64,000 bases of DNA, taken from Bacteroidota bacterium (GTDB taxonomy: Bacteria > Bacteroidota > Bacteroidia > J057 > JADKCL01). A program made the translations under genes and the position numbers. Numbering within the stretch: position 1 is the first letter of the stretch; the number at the start of each line of letters is the position of its first letter. The stretch lies in contig JADKCL010000022.1 in the NCBI GenBank assembly GCA_016718825.1, positions 62,001-126,000 on the forward strand, given 5' to 3'. The notes below the pieces were generated by a model. The model was not told the origin of the DNA. It saw only the letters and a list, made by a program, of their open reading frames with translations, and made no database searches. Below, piece after piece: positions 1 to 9,412 of this stretch.

Positions 1-913
1 CGGCGGAAACAATCGCAAGCAATAAAAATTCAACGGCAGTCGATTTCCTTCGAATGGCATTCCAAAATGCGACACCTGCACCGGCCCAGAGTATCCAAAG
101 TTCGGGATGTACGCGTGTGGTATGCCAGACATAACGCAGTCCATTCAGCGATTTTGCCACGCCAAATCCACCGGATTTTGCGATCACTGTTTGCGGCAAC
201 CAAAATCCCGAATGCCAGATTCTCCAAACAATCACGGCGCCACCGATGACAGCGAATGCAATAGAAACCCAAATAACCATTCGGGTTTCCAACGTAAAAA
301 GACGTCCTCCTCCAGGTTTTCCCCGCTGAACAAGAACACCATAAATCCAGGTTGCGGCCAATGCAGCAACTGCCACCATCAGGCCTTCAGGTCGCACGGT
401 GACCACCAAAACAACCCCCAGCAACATCTCCCAGGGTCTGCGACCCGCCGAAAACGTTGCAAAGCCGTTGGCAAAAACAAGCCAGGCCACAGCGGCAAGC
501 ACACTGTCAAGCCCTCCCATCGCCCAATAGCAATATACGGATTGCAGGCCGGCAAGAATTCCAAGCAGCAGCAGGTTACGCACCCCCATTTTGCGGGCAA
601 GGCGCAGCAAAAGGAATATCCCCAATACCCCGGAAAAAAGGATGAACCCAAAATTGAGATCCGGCAGGTATATGCCTGTGATCCGATTCAATGTGCCCAA
701 GACGATCACCTGCAGGAGCGAGGAGCTCTGCTCCAGTGCATCCCCATTGTAATTCAGGATTTGCCCGGATGTTGCGAAGGTGTTTGCGGGCCAAAGGGTT
801 TTGTACACATCGTCACGCCCGGTTGGGCCCAACAATACAAATCCTGCAATCAGCAACAACAATGAACCGGTCATTGCAGAAAGCCAGAGATTTGATTTCA
901 GCGGAATACCCAT
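1..913 (-). CDS. Membrane glycosyltransferase-like protein (GT-C type), C-terminus cut by window edge
   Basis: Seen: an open leftward frame begins with ATG at 913 (MGIPLKSNLWLSAM...) and runs off the left edge after 304 codons. It opens with a hydrophobic helix, followed by a short loop with an acidic pair (GRDDVYKTLWPA), the segment LNYNGDALEQSSSLL and then several further hydrophobic helices (for example LLLLGILAGLQSVYCYWAMG and MLLGVVLVVTVRPEG). Known: a DD/DE pair in the first extracytoplasmic loop is typical of GT-C glycosyltransferases that use polyprenyl-phosphate sugars, such as the PMT and arabinofuranosyltransferase AftB-like groups. Inferred: an envelope glycosyltransferase. The donor and acceptor cannot be told. 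A longer rightward frame on the other strand is its shadow. The C-terminus is not visible. Confidence 0.72.
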   Translation of the reverse strand, partial: MGIPLKSNLWLSAMTGSLLLLIAGFVLLGPTGRDDVYKTLWPANTFATSGQILNYNGDALEQSSSLLQVIVLGTLNRITGIYLPDLNFGFILFSGVLGIFLLLRLARKMGVRNLLLLGILAGLQSVYCYWAMGGLDSVLAAVAWLVFANGFATFSAGRRPWEMLLGVVLVVTVRPEGLMVAVAALAATWIYGVLVQRGKPGGGRLFTLETRMVIWVSIAFAVIGGAVIVWRIWHSGFWLPQTVIAKSGGFGVAKSLNGLRYVWHTTRVHPELWILWAGAGVAFWNAIRRKSTAVEFLLLAIVSA

Positions 914-1054
914 TTCAAAGCAAGAACGGCATTTCCATTGAATTTGCGACCACGCCGTGGCATTAGCAAGGCGTCATTGCGAGCAATTGACGTTCGTTTT
1001 GTCCAACAAAGCCCGGAATTGGGAAAACGTGGAGCCCCGGCAGGTGTCCAACTT

Positions 1055-1936
1055 TCAGGAAAGCAGTTGCTTCAGCGCGTTTCCGATTTCAGGATACTTC
1101 CATTGGAAGCCATTTGCCTTGAGCACTTTGGGCTCGACGAAGGCACCTCCCCACAAAACCACGGACATCTCGCCAAAAACCAGCTCCAATACCCACTTTG
1201 GCAATCGAAAGAAACTCGGACGGCCCATCGCTTTTCCCAGCGCCTTCGCAAACTCCTGCTGCCGGATTGCATTGGGCGCCACCATGTTGACGGGGCCGTT
1301 GATTTGGTCATTGGCAGCAATGAAGCGAATTCCGGCAACCAAATCGTCCAAATGAATCCATGGGAAACCTTGTTTGCCGCTTCCGACCGGACCACCAATG
1401 AACAGCTTGTAGGGAGTCAGCATTTTGGCCAAGGGACCGTCTTCCTTGTCCAGCACCACGGAAATACGCATGATTACCGTTCGTGCGGATGTACCGGCAG
1501 TAGCGGCCTCCCACTGCTGACAGATCGAAGACATGAAGCTTGTCCCGGCGGGAGAAGACTCCGTCACAGGCGTTTCCAGAAAGTCACCGTAGTAGTTGAA
1601 TCCCGAGGCAGAGATAAATACCTGCCCTGGTTTGGAGTTCTTTTTCAGGTAGTTTGCACAGGCCGTTGTAGCCTCCACACGGCTGGAAACCAACAGCTTT
1701 TTGTAGGCTTCATTCCAGCGTTTGCCGATGCTTGCCCCTGCCAGATTGACGACCACATCCACCACCGGCACCGAATCAGGGACAGCTTTCCCATCCCATT
1801 GATGGTGAACAAGTCCCTTTTTCGAGGATTTTCCGACTCCCCGTCCAAGGTTGTGGACTTCATGACCATCCGCCAAAAGGCTTGCAATCAATCGGCCGCC
1901 AACAAGCCCGGTACCACCGGTGATGAGATATTTCAT
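1055..1936 (-). CDS. TIGR01777 family NAD(P)-binding epimerase (SDR39U1-like)
   Basis: The 293-residue protein starts MKYLITGGTGLVGGRLI, with the glycine-rich GGTGLVG Rossmann motif of extended SDRs at residues 7-13. The stretch VVNLAGASIGKRWNE near residues 60-75 is characteristic of the TIGR01777 family, and the C-terminal ~50 residues (LPKWVLELVFGEMS..., ending in NALKQLL) match the DUF1731 tail of that family. Length fits the usual ~300 residues. The biochemical substrate of this family is not established, so only the fold and NAD(P) binding are asserted. It ends about 140 bases from the glycosyltransferase-like gene and is preceded by the NeuD-like gene on the same strand. Confidence 0.9.
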   Translation of the reverse strand: MKYLITGGTGLVGGRLIASLLADGHEVHNLGRGVGKSSKKGLVHHQWDGKAVPDSVPVVDVVVNLAGASIGKRWNEAYKKLLVSSRVEATTACANYLKKNSKPGQVFISASGFNYYGDFLETPVTESSPAGTSFMSSICQQWEAATAGTSARTVIMRISVVLDKEDGPLAKMLTPYKLFIGGPVGSGKQGFPWIHLDDLVAGIRFIAANDQINGPVNMVAPNAIRQQEFAKALGKAMGRPSFFRLPKWVLELVFGEMSVVLWGGAFVEPKVLKANGFQWKYPEIGNALKQLLS

Positions 1937-1965
1937 TGATCTTCCAATTCAAATTCCAAATCCGG

Positions 1966-2613
1966 TCAAACCGCCTGCGCTGGATTGCCGAATACTTTTT
2001 TGCGTGCGTCAACCGATTTGAGCACCACGGATCCAGCGCCGACCAAACAGCCTTCGCCCAGATGCACCCCCGGATAAATCACGGCTCCCGTTCCAATGAA
2101 CACAGCGTCGTCGACGGTTACGTTTGCGCCGATGCGCACGCCGGCACTGAGATTGCAATAGCTGCCGATACGGGCATCGGTTTCAACCGTCACCCCGGAA
2201 TGGAAATGATTCATGTCGCCGATCACAGTATTCGCGTTCACGACCACACCCGCATTGAAAAGATTGCCAAACCCGACCGTGGCGTAAGGCGATTGCCAGC
2301 TCAACGGATGGATGGCATTGGCAGAGGGGCGCTTGGCTCTTTTGGACAGCTTCGAATAGACCCGCACGCGCTCGGCGATATCGCCCACAGCGACGACAAA
2401 CTCCACCCTGCTGTCTTTGAGCACGGCCTTGGCAGCGTCCTCGTCATAGTGACCGACGACGTTGACATCGTTCAATTCCCGAATGTTGCGATCAGGATCG
2501 GTCTCCAGGAATCCGAGCACGACATGGCCCATCGCGGTATAAATATCGGCGGCAATCCGTGCTTCGGAGCCCGTGCCGACGATCAAAATCTGTCTTTCGT
2601 CTATACTATCCAT
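1966..2613 (-). CDS. NeuD/PglD-like acetyltransferase with left-handed beta-helix
   Basis: N-terminal residues (MDSIDERQILIVGTGSEARIA) form a Rossmann-like small-molecule binding domain. The C-terminal half shows hexapeptide repeats of the left-handed beta-helix type (VVNANTVIGDMNHFHSGVTV, then IGSYCNLSAGVRIGANV). The His in NHFHSGV sits where NeuD/PglD enzymes carry their catalytic base. Known: the family acetylates sialic acid precursors or UDP-4-amino sugars. Inferred: acetylation of a sugar in envelope polysaccharide synthesis. The start at 2613 was chosen over an upstream in-frame ATG at 2637 because it directly precedes the nucleotide-binding strand. No sialic acid or polysaccharide biosynthesis genes lie beside it, so the substrate is unknown. 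Confidence 0.82.
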   Translation of the reverse strand: MDSIDERQILIVGTGSEARIAADIYTAMGHVVLGFLETDPDRNIRELNDVNVVGHYDEDAAKAVLKDSRVEFVVAVGDIAERVRVYSKLSKRAKRPSANAIHPLSWQSPYATVGFGNLFNAGVVVNANTVIGDMNHFHSGVTVETDARIGSYCNLSAGVRIGANVTVDDAVFIGTGAVIYPGVHLGEGCLVGAGSVVLKSVDARKKVFGNPAQAV

Positions 2614-2690
2614 ATTGAGCGCAAATCTAAGGAACAATTACCGAGCGGGAGCAGGAAGAATGCAGCCCGCCCTTCCGTTTTCAAAAAGGA

Positions 2691-4121
2691 TCAAACAGAA
2701 GCGCTTGTACATCCCATGGCACGTTTGCCGATTTCACATTCCAAGCATCGAAAGTCCATGCATTGAGTTTTATAGATGCCGATGAGCCCTTGCGACTCAA
2801 GGGCGCTTTGTGGTTTCAACCCTAGGTGAACAAACTGCCGCGTGATCTTGTTTTGCTCGGGCGGAATATTTCGGAGCATGGTCAGCAGGGTCCCTTTGCC
2901 ATCAGACCCGACTTCTGCCTGTGTTTCTTCGCAGCAATCATGCGCTGATCCAAAGCTGGACGGTAATGTTGCAAGATGCTTGGAGTTGGCATTATCCCGC
3001 TCACCAAATTGGCCCGGATGCAAGTTTTCAGCCAATATCGCAATGGGGGCGAGGACATTGACCACCACACGTTGCCGCACATCCAAGCCCAGATCGTAGG
3101 ACGCTTTTCCCGGCGGGGACCCGAAATTGTGTCTGCACCGCCAATATTCCGGGCTGGAAATGCCGTCTTTCAAAAATTGTCTCATGCCGCCGACCGCGAT
3201 CAACGCTGAAATCGGTTGAAATTGTGCAGCTAGCCGGGCCAATTGGGAAATCCTGACGGTTGGAAAACCGGAGGGGTGCATCCGATGGAATTTGAAGGGA
3301 ATCGGCCGGACTTCCAGCCTGTGTTTCAAGCGCAGAAAATCCCAACCGGATTTCAAATGGGCTTGGTACTCATCCAACGGAGGGTCTTGCAACATCCCGA
3401 CAATGCCAAAAAGCAGGGCCTCGACATCGGAAGGACTGTGCACCAGCCGCTGCACGAGCGACCAGGGAGCCGCCACGGCCAATTGTCTGAATTGCATCGC
3501 ATTGACGGGGCCGCCCATAGCTGCCGCCACCTCCGCCCATATCACATTGGACCAATCGTAATGGGAAGCTTTGAGTTGTGCATGCATCGCTTCAGCCTTG
3601 GATGCAAGCCGGGAGAAGCCGGCAGATTCCAGCCACAGGTGGGGAAAGGGAGGCAAATTGGAACTTGCAAGCCCGCTGCAAGGCAACGTGGAGGCCATTG
3701 TAGGGGCAGGAGCCGTCACGACGCGGTCTCCAAGACAAAGCTCCGGAATCTCCGTGCCGTCTGCGCGCTTGGCCGGTGCACCCCCTTGAAAGAGGAAAAC
3801 ATGCAGCATGACCGGATTGTAATGCGGATCGACATGGTGCCCGTGGCGCCACCAATCGTCGGCATCGAGATGCAGCTCAATATGCCCGTAGTGACGGGAA
3901 TCCCCGATTTGCACCTCCGCATCAAGAAAATCGGGACCTTGATTGTGGTTGAGTTTTCCAGGATTGAGTATCCGCAAAGTCTGCCCGGAGACGGTCTTCA
4001 ATGACTGCCGGTCAAATTGCAGCCCCGCCCATGCGCGGTGCAGGCTCACTTCCCTTTCATACGTTTTGAAATTTTGTGTATTGCCGACAATACCTGCCCT
4101 GCCGCTTTTTGTTGCCTCCAT
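2691..4121 (-). CDS. DUF2851 family protein
   Basis: A 476-residue soluble protein without signal peptide. It carries the signature of the DUF2851 family, common in Bacteroidota: LHRAWAGLQFD, then LNHNQGPDFLDAEVQIGDS and GHIELHLDADDWWRHGH at residues ~30-90. The N-terminal acidic/histidine-rich core (GPDF, EVQIG, IELH) resembles a PD-(D/E)XK nuclease-like arrangement, but this is only a resemblance. The biochemical role of DUF2851 is not known. Length fits the family (about 420-480). The gene is flanked by the NeuD-like gene and the class II aldolase on the same strand, with about 60 bases on each side, so co-transcription is possible. Confidence 0.88.
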   Translation of the reverse strand: MEATKSGRAGIVGNTQNFKTYEREVSLHRAWAGLQFDRQSLKTVSGQTLRILNPGKLNHNQGPDFLDAEVQIGDSRHYGHIELHLDADDWWRHGHHVDPHYNPVMLHVFLFQGGAPAKRADGTEIPELCLGDRVVTAPAPTMASTLPCSGLASSNLPPFPHLWLESAGFSRLASKAEAMHAQLKASHYDWSNVIWAEVAAAMGGPVNAMQFRQLAVAAPWSLVQRLVHSPSDVEALLFGIVGMLQDPPLDEYQAHLKSGWDFLRLKHRLEVRPIPFKFHRMHPSGFPTVRISQLARLAAQFQPISALIAVGGMRQFLKDGISSPEYWRCRHNFGSPPGKASYDLGLDVRQRVVVNVLAPIAILAENLHPGQFGERDNANSKHLATLPSSFGSAHDCCEETQAEVGSDGKGTLLTMLRNIPPEQNKITRQFVHLGLKPQSALESQGLIGIYKTQCMDFRCLECEIGKRAMGCTSASV

Positions 4122-4184
4122 GCCATCGCCTCCATTCCTTCATCAACGACAACAAAACTACACAAAATCCCAATACAAAAAGCA

Positions 4185-4790
4185 TTATGCAAACATTTTG
4201 CGAAATTCAGCTACGATTTTTTCCATCGCCTCCGGCAAAGACCTTCCATAAACCAAAATTCCCTCCTCGTGTCCCTTCATCGCAAAAATCTGGACAGGCT
4301 CATAGCCGGTTTCTTCCAACAGGCGCTTCATTTCCAAGGCCATTTCCGGGGTCCCATAGGCCACTTCAGCCGATGTGCAGGGCGCGGATTCCAACAGCTT
4401 TTCCCAAAACGCCAAATGATGAACGTGCAAAATGGCTTGAATTCCAGGCGCGCAGTCGTACAGCATGGCATGGGTCAGACTTTCGGAGGATGCCGCCACA
4501 GGTCCTTCGCAAACCAGAGAATTCCGGTGGATGTCCCAAGCGTCCACCGTGCAAAAATGGATGGCCTCCGCAATTTCAATTCCGCCGGTCGAGGTCCCTG
4601 AAATGAAAAAACGACGCCCGTCAGGATGACGCATGCTTACGTTCCCGAATCCGATCCCGCTGGGTTCATACTTGCCGATCAAACCCATGGCATAGAGTGC
4701 ATTCCGGACAGAGATCAGTTCCTCAATGCCCTCCGGCGGGGCTGAGTGTTGCCATTGGCAGTCATACTTGACATAGCCTTCGTCGATCAT
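4185..4790 (-). CDS. Class II aldolase/adducin family protein
   Basis: About 200 residues with the class II aldolase pattern: GFGNVSMR (phosphate-binding loop), ISGTSTGG, SSESLTHAMLY with the acidic residue where family members place the catalytic Glu, the zinc-ligand pair in ILHVHH, and a third His in KGHEEGILVYG. The family covers fuculose- and rhamnulose-phosphate aldolases, ribulose-phosphate epimerases and methylthioribulose-phosphate dehydratases (MtnB). The methionine-salvage gene mtnA lies 25 kb away, so an MtnB role is possible but unproven. The start at 4790 produces an ATGA overlap with the stop of the upstream T9SS gene, which favours it over the ATG at 4814 and suggests translational coupling. 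Confidence 0.84.
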   Translation of the reverse strand: MIDEGYVKYDCQWQHSAPPEGIEELISVRNALYAMGLIGKYEPSGIGFGNVSMRHPDGRRFFISGTSTGGIEIAEAIHFCTVDAWDIHRNSLVCEGPVAASSESLTHAMLYDCAPGIQAILHVHHLAFWEKLLESAPCTSAEVAYGTPEMALEMKRLLEETGYEPVQIFAMKGHEEGILVYGRSLPEAMEKIVAEFRKMFA

Positions 4791-6967
4791 CGCAACTGAA
4801 AACGCAAACTGCAATGACCATTGTCACCGGTAAGCCGGGCGAAATAAATGCCGGATGCAGCACCGGTCAGGTCCAGATTCGCGATACTGACACCACCTCG
4901 GTGAAGGTGGGGACTTTCCAACAAACACCTTCCCTGGCTGTCAAAAATCGAAAGTCGATAGACCCCGGGTTGCAAGTCCACTGCCCTGAGCCGGAACAAA
5001 CCCGCATTCGGATTGGGGAATATTTCAATTTGTGGTTGGTTTTGCGGCTCATCGATGCCGACGCAAAGCGTTACGGTCACTTCATCCCGGTTGGAGCATC
5101 CGTTGCTGTCGGTTCCCTCGACCCAGATCAAACCCGGAAGGTAAAGCATGATGGTTGCAGAAGTATCGCCGGTGCTCCAGATTTGTTGACTGAGGCCGGG
5201 ATCCACCGACAAGATCACGGGAAGCCCATTGCAAAGGACTGTGTCACCACTGATGGCAACGGGCACAGCCGTGGAAGGATCAAGCACGATATCCTGCCCG
5301 TTGTCGGCGCTGAAAATGGACGGCATCGTCGCCCTGACGCGCACCCTGTATTGTGTCCCTTGTGCGATTCCTGTCGGAATCGTGCCCGTAATCGTCCCGC
5401 CATAGCTTCCTGCAAGGCTTCCAATCACTGTCGGCGAAACAAAACTGCCCATCCCGTCAGACAATTCGAGCAGAAATACATTGGCACTGTCAAAATTGCC
5501 AAAGGCATCAAAAGTCACGTCAAACTGATCGGAACTGCAATACGGCGAGCCCGATACCTCCACAAGCGCGACTTCCTGCGCGCGCGTGGCATACTTCGCC
5601 ACAAAAATATCCGTCGTATGCAAAGTGGAATTGTGCGTCGTTCCGCCCAAGGTCATGGTATCCGAGAAAATGCCGGTAAGTAATACGTTTTGGGCAGGAT
5701 CCACTGCAAGCCCAAAAACATCGCGCGAGCCCAGGTCACCGGAAAATTCGATGAAATCGAGGATTCCGTTGGAATCGGTCTTGGCAAAATACATGTCGTC
5801 CCACATTTGACTTGTCGCTGTATCACCCTGCCAGGAAAAACCACCAAAAAAGTAGCCACCGAGATAAAGATTCTCTTCCGAATCGATTTCAATATCCTGC
5901 ACAAATGACATGTCAAAACCACCCGCACGTCTTGCCCAGAGGAAATTCCCCGCGGCATCCATCTTACCATAGAAAATGTCAAGTGTATCGTTGCAGATGA
6001 GTGTGGTGCTTCCCACGGTAAGCGTACCCGCAAAATTTCCTGCAAAATAACAATCACCGTCGGCACTGACCTTCATCCGGATCACCTCACAATGACTGGG
6101 GCCAGAAATTTGCCGCGCAAACAGCACATTTCCATTGGGATCCAATTTGGCGACAAAGCCATCGCTGTTGCCGGTGGCTGTCAAAGGGATTCCGCCAAAA
6201 GAAGCTGCTCCCTTGAACCGGCCTCCTACCCAGACGTTTCCATCAGGACCGACATCCGCTGCATTCGCCTGATCGTCAAGCACTCCTCCCAACACGCGGC
6301 CCCATTGATAATTGCCAATACTGTCAAATTTAGCCACAAACGCATCTTCACCGCCGACTCCTTGCAAGGTGTCAGTCCCATACCAGCCGTCATTTTTAAT
6401 GACACCGACAGAATAGGAACTGCCTTGTTCGTTTGGGGCAATGTCCAAGGCCTCGGAAAAATCCGAAGATCCTCCCCCGTTCATTGCCCAACCCCAATGC
6501 AATGAATTTCCGGGCCGGATGCGCATCGTCAGGGCATCCCAAGCATGCATGGCAACACGGTGGTTGGGAAACACCACCAATCCATAACCCGCTGCATATA
6601 CATGACCGTCTGCTCCATACCTTACCGAAAAGGTGCGATCCGTCCCCGTGAATCCCTCTGTATGAACCCATTGAAAATTTCCATAGGGATCCATCTTCGC
6701 AGTGTACATGTCCCTGCCACCCACGCTCGTATAGGGTACACCGCCAAAACTGGCATTGTTCCCATAATCCCCGGCGATGTAAATTTCTCCCGTCGGTGAG
6801 CAATCCACGTCGATCCCGGCTTCGAAATTGGATGGGCCCTGAATCGTCTTACTCCAGACATAACCCGTCTGCGCATGCAAATTCATCCCACAAACCGGCA
6901 AAACGAGACCCAACAAAATGACCTTTTGGCGCAAGAAAAACGCAAAAAACTTGGAAGATGATTTCAT
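4787..6967 (-). CDS. SBBP-repeat beta-propeller protein with T9SS type A sorting domain
   Basis: A 726-residue exported protein. The N-terminus (MKSSSKFFAFFLRQKVILLG..., ending HAQ) is a signal peptide. Residues ~35-470 hold repeated ~50-residue blades of the type 'GEIYIAGDYGNNASFGG... DMYTAKMDPYGNFQW', the SBBP beta-propeller repeat. The middle part looks like PKD/Ig-type modules. The last ~80 residues (IEIFPNPNAGLFRL, then GRCLLE, GIYFARL) are a T9SS type A sorting domain. Inferred: secreted through the type IX system and anchored at, or released from, the cell surface. Function beyond that is unknown. The stop overlaps the start of the aldolase gene, an unusual partner for a cell-surface protein. 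Confidence 0.9.
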   Translation of the reverse strand: MKSSSKFFAFFLRQKVILLGLVLPVCGMNLHAQTGYVWSKTIQGPSNFEAGIDVDCSPTGEIYIAGDYGNNASFGGVPYTSVGGRDMYTAKMDPYGNFQWVHTEGFTGTDRTFSVRYGADGHVYAAGYGLVVFPNHRVAMHAWDALTMRIRPGNSLHWGWAMNGGGSSDFSEALDIAPNEQGSSYSVGVIKNDGWYGTDTLQGVGGEDAFVAKFDSIGNYQWGRVLGGVLDDQANAADVGPDGNVWVGGRFKGAASFGGIPLTATGNSDGFVAKLDPNGNVLFARQISGPSHCEVIRMKVSADGDCYFAGNFAGTLTVGSTTLICNDTLDIFYGKMDAAGNFLWARRAGGFDMSFVQDIEIDSEENLYLGGYFFGGFSWQGDTATSQMWDDMYFAKTDSNGILDFIEFSGDLGSRDVFGLAVDPAQNVLLTGIFSDTMTLGGTTHNSTLHTTDIFVAKYATRAQEVALVEVSGSPYCSSDQFDVTFDAFGNFDSANVFLLELSDGMGSFVSPTVIGSLAGSYGGTITGTIPTGIAQGTQYRVRVRATMPSIFSADNGQDIVLDPSTAVPVAISGDTVLCNGLPVILSVDPGLSQQIWSTGDTSATIMLYLPGLIWVEGTDSNGCSNRDEVTVTLCVGIDEPQNQPQIEIFPNPNAGLFRLRAVDLQPGVYRLSIFDSQGRCLLESPHLHRGGVSIANLDLTGAASGIYFARLTGDNGHCSLRFQLR

Positions 6968-7016
6968 AAGGAATGCTTCAATTTCTAGGCAAAAGGTCCT
7001 TGGCGGATGTCGAACG

Positions 7017-8873
7017 TCATTTCAATTTCACAATCTTCTTTTCGCCGACAATGCGATCGCCATCGGTGATCCTCAAGAAATACGTTCCGGCTGCCAATGG
7101 GGATGTGGACAGACTGAATCTATTGGTTCCTGACCTGACGAGATCCCTGATCAACGTCTTGACCCTTTTTCCCTCGACATCCCAAATGCTGATATCCAAA
7201 AAGGCATCGGCTTCCAATGTGAGCTCGACCGACATCATATCCACTGTCGGATTGGGGTATGCTTTTGTTTCGAAGGCAACATTTGCAGGCACCGGCTCGG
7301 AGCCCACGATGAGCGGATGGTGAAATTCTGCGACGCAGGTCCCCGGATCGCGGTTGGATTTACCGAAGGTTCCTGCCATCCAGACGACACCGTTTTCATT
7401 GTAGCGCCGCTGCGCGCCGGCATAGTCGCCCCAACGGTCCGTGCCGTTGATGGCATTGATATAGCTGACACCTGACTGTGCAACCACAAGCGGGGAATAA
7501 CCGCCATTTCCGTCATAATAAATGCCCCCGCAACCCGGCCGCGTGGTTGCGGTCGGACCGGCATAGTTGATGGCAATCAAGGCGTCGTTGTCGGCGGGAT
7601 TCATCCCCATCCACGCGATCGCAGGGTAACCATAGTCCCCGTCGGGATTCGCGACGATGGTACCTGTCACGGTTCGCGCACCGGTGACATCGGTCACGGT
7701 TCCGTGGTACAGTGCACATCTTCCGGAAGCGGTGTCGAGTGTATTTCCGACAAATTGAATGTTGCCGTTTTCAATGAATGCGTCAAGCCAACGCGCATCA
7801 TTGGTTGCGAGTTGATGGTTAAGTTGCTGCACAGCATTGGGGGGAAGGCTGTATTGCCGGTTGCTAATGCCATGGTCCACAAGAAATTGCGCGCCCGGGG
7901 CATTCATCGTATCGGTGATCTCCATGATGAAGACCGTATCATTTCCCAAAGAGAGGTTGCGGTTGCTCATAAAATACATGTTGGGCCCTCCCGGACCCGC
8001 ACCGGCCTGTACCGGGCAAAGATTCCGAACCGGCCTTCCGCCAAACTGGATGTTGAACCAAAGTCTGGATTCGAGGGAATCACCTGCGTAGGCGTTGTCC
8101 AAGTCGATTTGCCAGCATATACTTTGGTTGAATCCGGTTTGCCAGGGCTGATTGTTATAGAGCAAATTTACGGTCAAAAACAGCTCATGCTCCGTCAAAG
8201 CCATGATCGGATAGTCTGTCCATAGCGAATCCTGATTGGGGTCCCCGGGCAATGCATAGAGGTTCCAAGTGCCCGTGGGATCATTGGTCTGCGAAAAACC
8301 GACGATCACGTAGCTGGTCGAATCCGTGAAACCATTCAGGCAGGTGATCACAAAACGGTCATGAATCGGGTCATACAATGCCCGCGGATCAAACTTGCTG
8401 CCGGTGAGGTTCAATCCTGCACTCCAGGCATTCAAGGACAGGTTTCCCAACAGCAATGCACCAAATTCATCGTGCATATAAATGTTGGAATTGATCACCG
8501 ACACGATTTTACCGCCGTTGGAAATGGCCATATCGTTGTCGTTGGGTACGCCGTTGATGACTTGGTTGGAAATCATTTTGTCTCCAAGCCAAGGCGAAGC
8601 AGCGGTACTGTCCACCTTCTGATTGGCATCAGGTTGGCGGTATTTGGCCGCCATTTCGGCCTTTTGATTTTCCAGCCAGGCTTTTTCCGTATTTCCACCG
8701 GGAAAAGGAGCTTCGACGCGCACGACCGAGGGATGAAAATCCTCCTTGACCTCGCTCACGTTGACCGTAGCACTGCGCGGCGTCTTGATCATTTTCGAAT
8801 CGGCCCCCTTCTGCGCCAACAACCCCGGAATCCATGCCGCAGAAATACAAATCAGAAGTACTATTCTTTTCAT
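7017..8873 (-). CDS. Secreted protein with T9SS type A sorting domain
   Basis: About 618 residues from the chosen start. A start at 8873 gives a clean signal peptide (MKRIVLLICISAAWIPGLLA); the upstream in-frame ATG at 8918 would place the signal sequence internally. The mature part contains WLGDKMISNQVINGVPNDND and segments such as DPRALYDPIHDRFVITC and RWGDYAGAQRRYNENGVVW, reminiscent of secreted proteins that report external beta-propeller-like structure, but no enzyme motif was recognised. The C-terminus (KAYPNPTVDMMSVEL, GTYFLRITDGDRIVGEK) is a T9SS type A sorting domain. Neighbouring genes on the same strand include another T9SS cargo about 50 bases downstream. Confidence 0.88.
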   Translation of the reverse strand: MKRIVLLICISAAWIPGLLAQKGADSKMIKTPRSATVNVSEVKEDFHPSVVRVEAPFPGGNTEKAWLENQKAEMAAKYRQPDANQKVDSTAASPWLGDKMISNQVINGVPNDNDMAISNGGKIVSVINSNIYMHDEFGALLLGNLSLNAWSAGLNLTGSKFDPRALYDPIHDRFVITCLNGFTDSTSYVIVGFSQTNDPTGTWNLYALPGDPNQDSLWTDYPIMALTEHELFLTVNLLYNNQPWQTGFNQSICWQIDLDNAYAGDSLESRLWFNIQFGGRPVRNLCPVQAGAGPGGPNMYFMSNRNLSLGNDTVFIMEITDTMNAPGAQFLVDHGISNRQYSLPPNAVQQLNHQLATNDARWLDAFIENGNIQFVGNTLDTASGRCALYHGTVTDVTGARTVTGTIVANPDGDYGYPAIAWMGMNPADNDALIAINYAGPTATTRPGCGGIYYDGNGGYSPLVVAQSGVSYINAINGTDRWGDYAGAQRRYNENGVVWMAGTFGKSNRDPGTCVAEFHHPLIVGSEPVPANVAFETKAYPNPTVDMMSVELTLEADAFLDISIWDVEGKRVKTLIRDLVRSGTNRFSLSTSPLAAGTYFLRITDGDRIVGEKKIVKLK

Positions 8874-8936
8874 TCCCCAAATTTTGTGACTGACCATTAA
8901 ATTAAGAACATTTGCCAAAACCCATTCGACCTACTT

Positions 8937-9371
8937 TTACTCGACGGCTTTCAGGTATTCAATTTCACGCAAATAATTGATGACACCACCTTCCAGACAT
9001 TGCTCGATCGGTCCGCAACGGTATCGGTAGTGAACACCTTTTGCCTCCACCTCCTTGCCGACCAGGGCTTCGTATTCGGGCTTCCAATTGTAGCCTGACG
9101 CGCCACCTGTGAGGAAATCGCCACCCAAAAGATAGTCTCCGAGGCTACCCAGCCTGCCTTTGGTATGGAACAATTTCCCGCGTGCGACCACGGGGCCGAG
9201 ACAAGTCTCCTTTCCACCGATTTCATTTGGCTTAGGTGTCGAATCATTTTTCATAGGCACGGATAAAGAATCAGGAGCAATGGAAAATGCCGTTGGCCTG
9301 CCAGCTGACCTGGCACTGCAACCTGCAAGGATCGGAAGCAAAACCAAGCAAACAATTCCTCTGACGTTCAT
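8937..9371 (-). CDS. Small lipoprotein of unknown function
   Basis: A 144-residue protein starting MNVRGIVCLVLLPILAGCSA. The LAGC lipobox at residues 15-18 predicts lipidation at Cys18 by the Lgt/LspA pathway. After a Ser/Pro-rich linker the body holds KETCLGPVVARGKLFHTKGR and YNWKPEYEALVGKEVEAKGVHYRYRC, with three further cysteines that may form disulfides. No catalytic motif or family was recognised. It lies between a T9SS protein gene (about 65 bases) and gamma-glutamyltranspeptidase (about 40 bases), all leftward. Confidence 0.7.
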   Translation of the reverse strand: MNVRGIVCLVLLPILAGCSARSAGRPTAFSIAPDSLSVPMKNDSTPKPNEIGGKETCLGPVVARGKLFHTKGRLGSLGDYLLGGDFLTGGASGYNWKPEYEALVGKEVEAKGVHYRYRCGPIEQCLEGGVINYLREIEYLKAVE

Positions 9372-9412
9372 AGATCCAATTTCGACAAAATCCCTGAAGA
9401 ATCCGTGCTTGA

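Noticed and set aside
107..865. Rightward 252-codon frame at the left end
   Set aside because: The leftward frame reads as a membrane protein with a GT-C-like DD loop, while this one is Gln/His/Arg-rich without any motif.
938..1939. Rightward 333-codon frame over the epimerase
   Set aside because: The leftward frame is a clear TIGR01777 protein; this frame shows no conserved motif.
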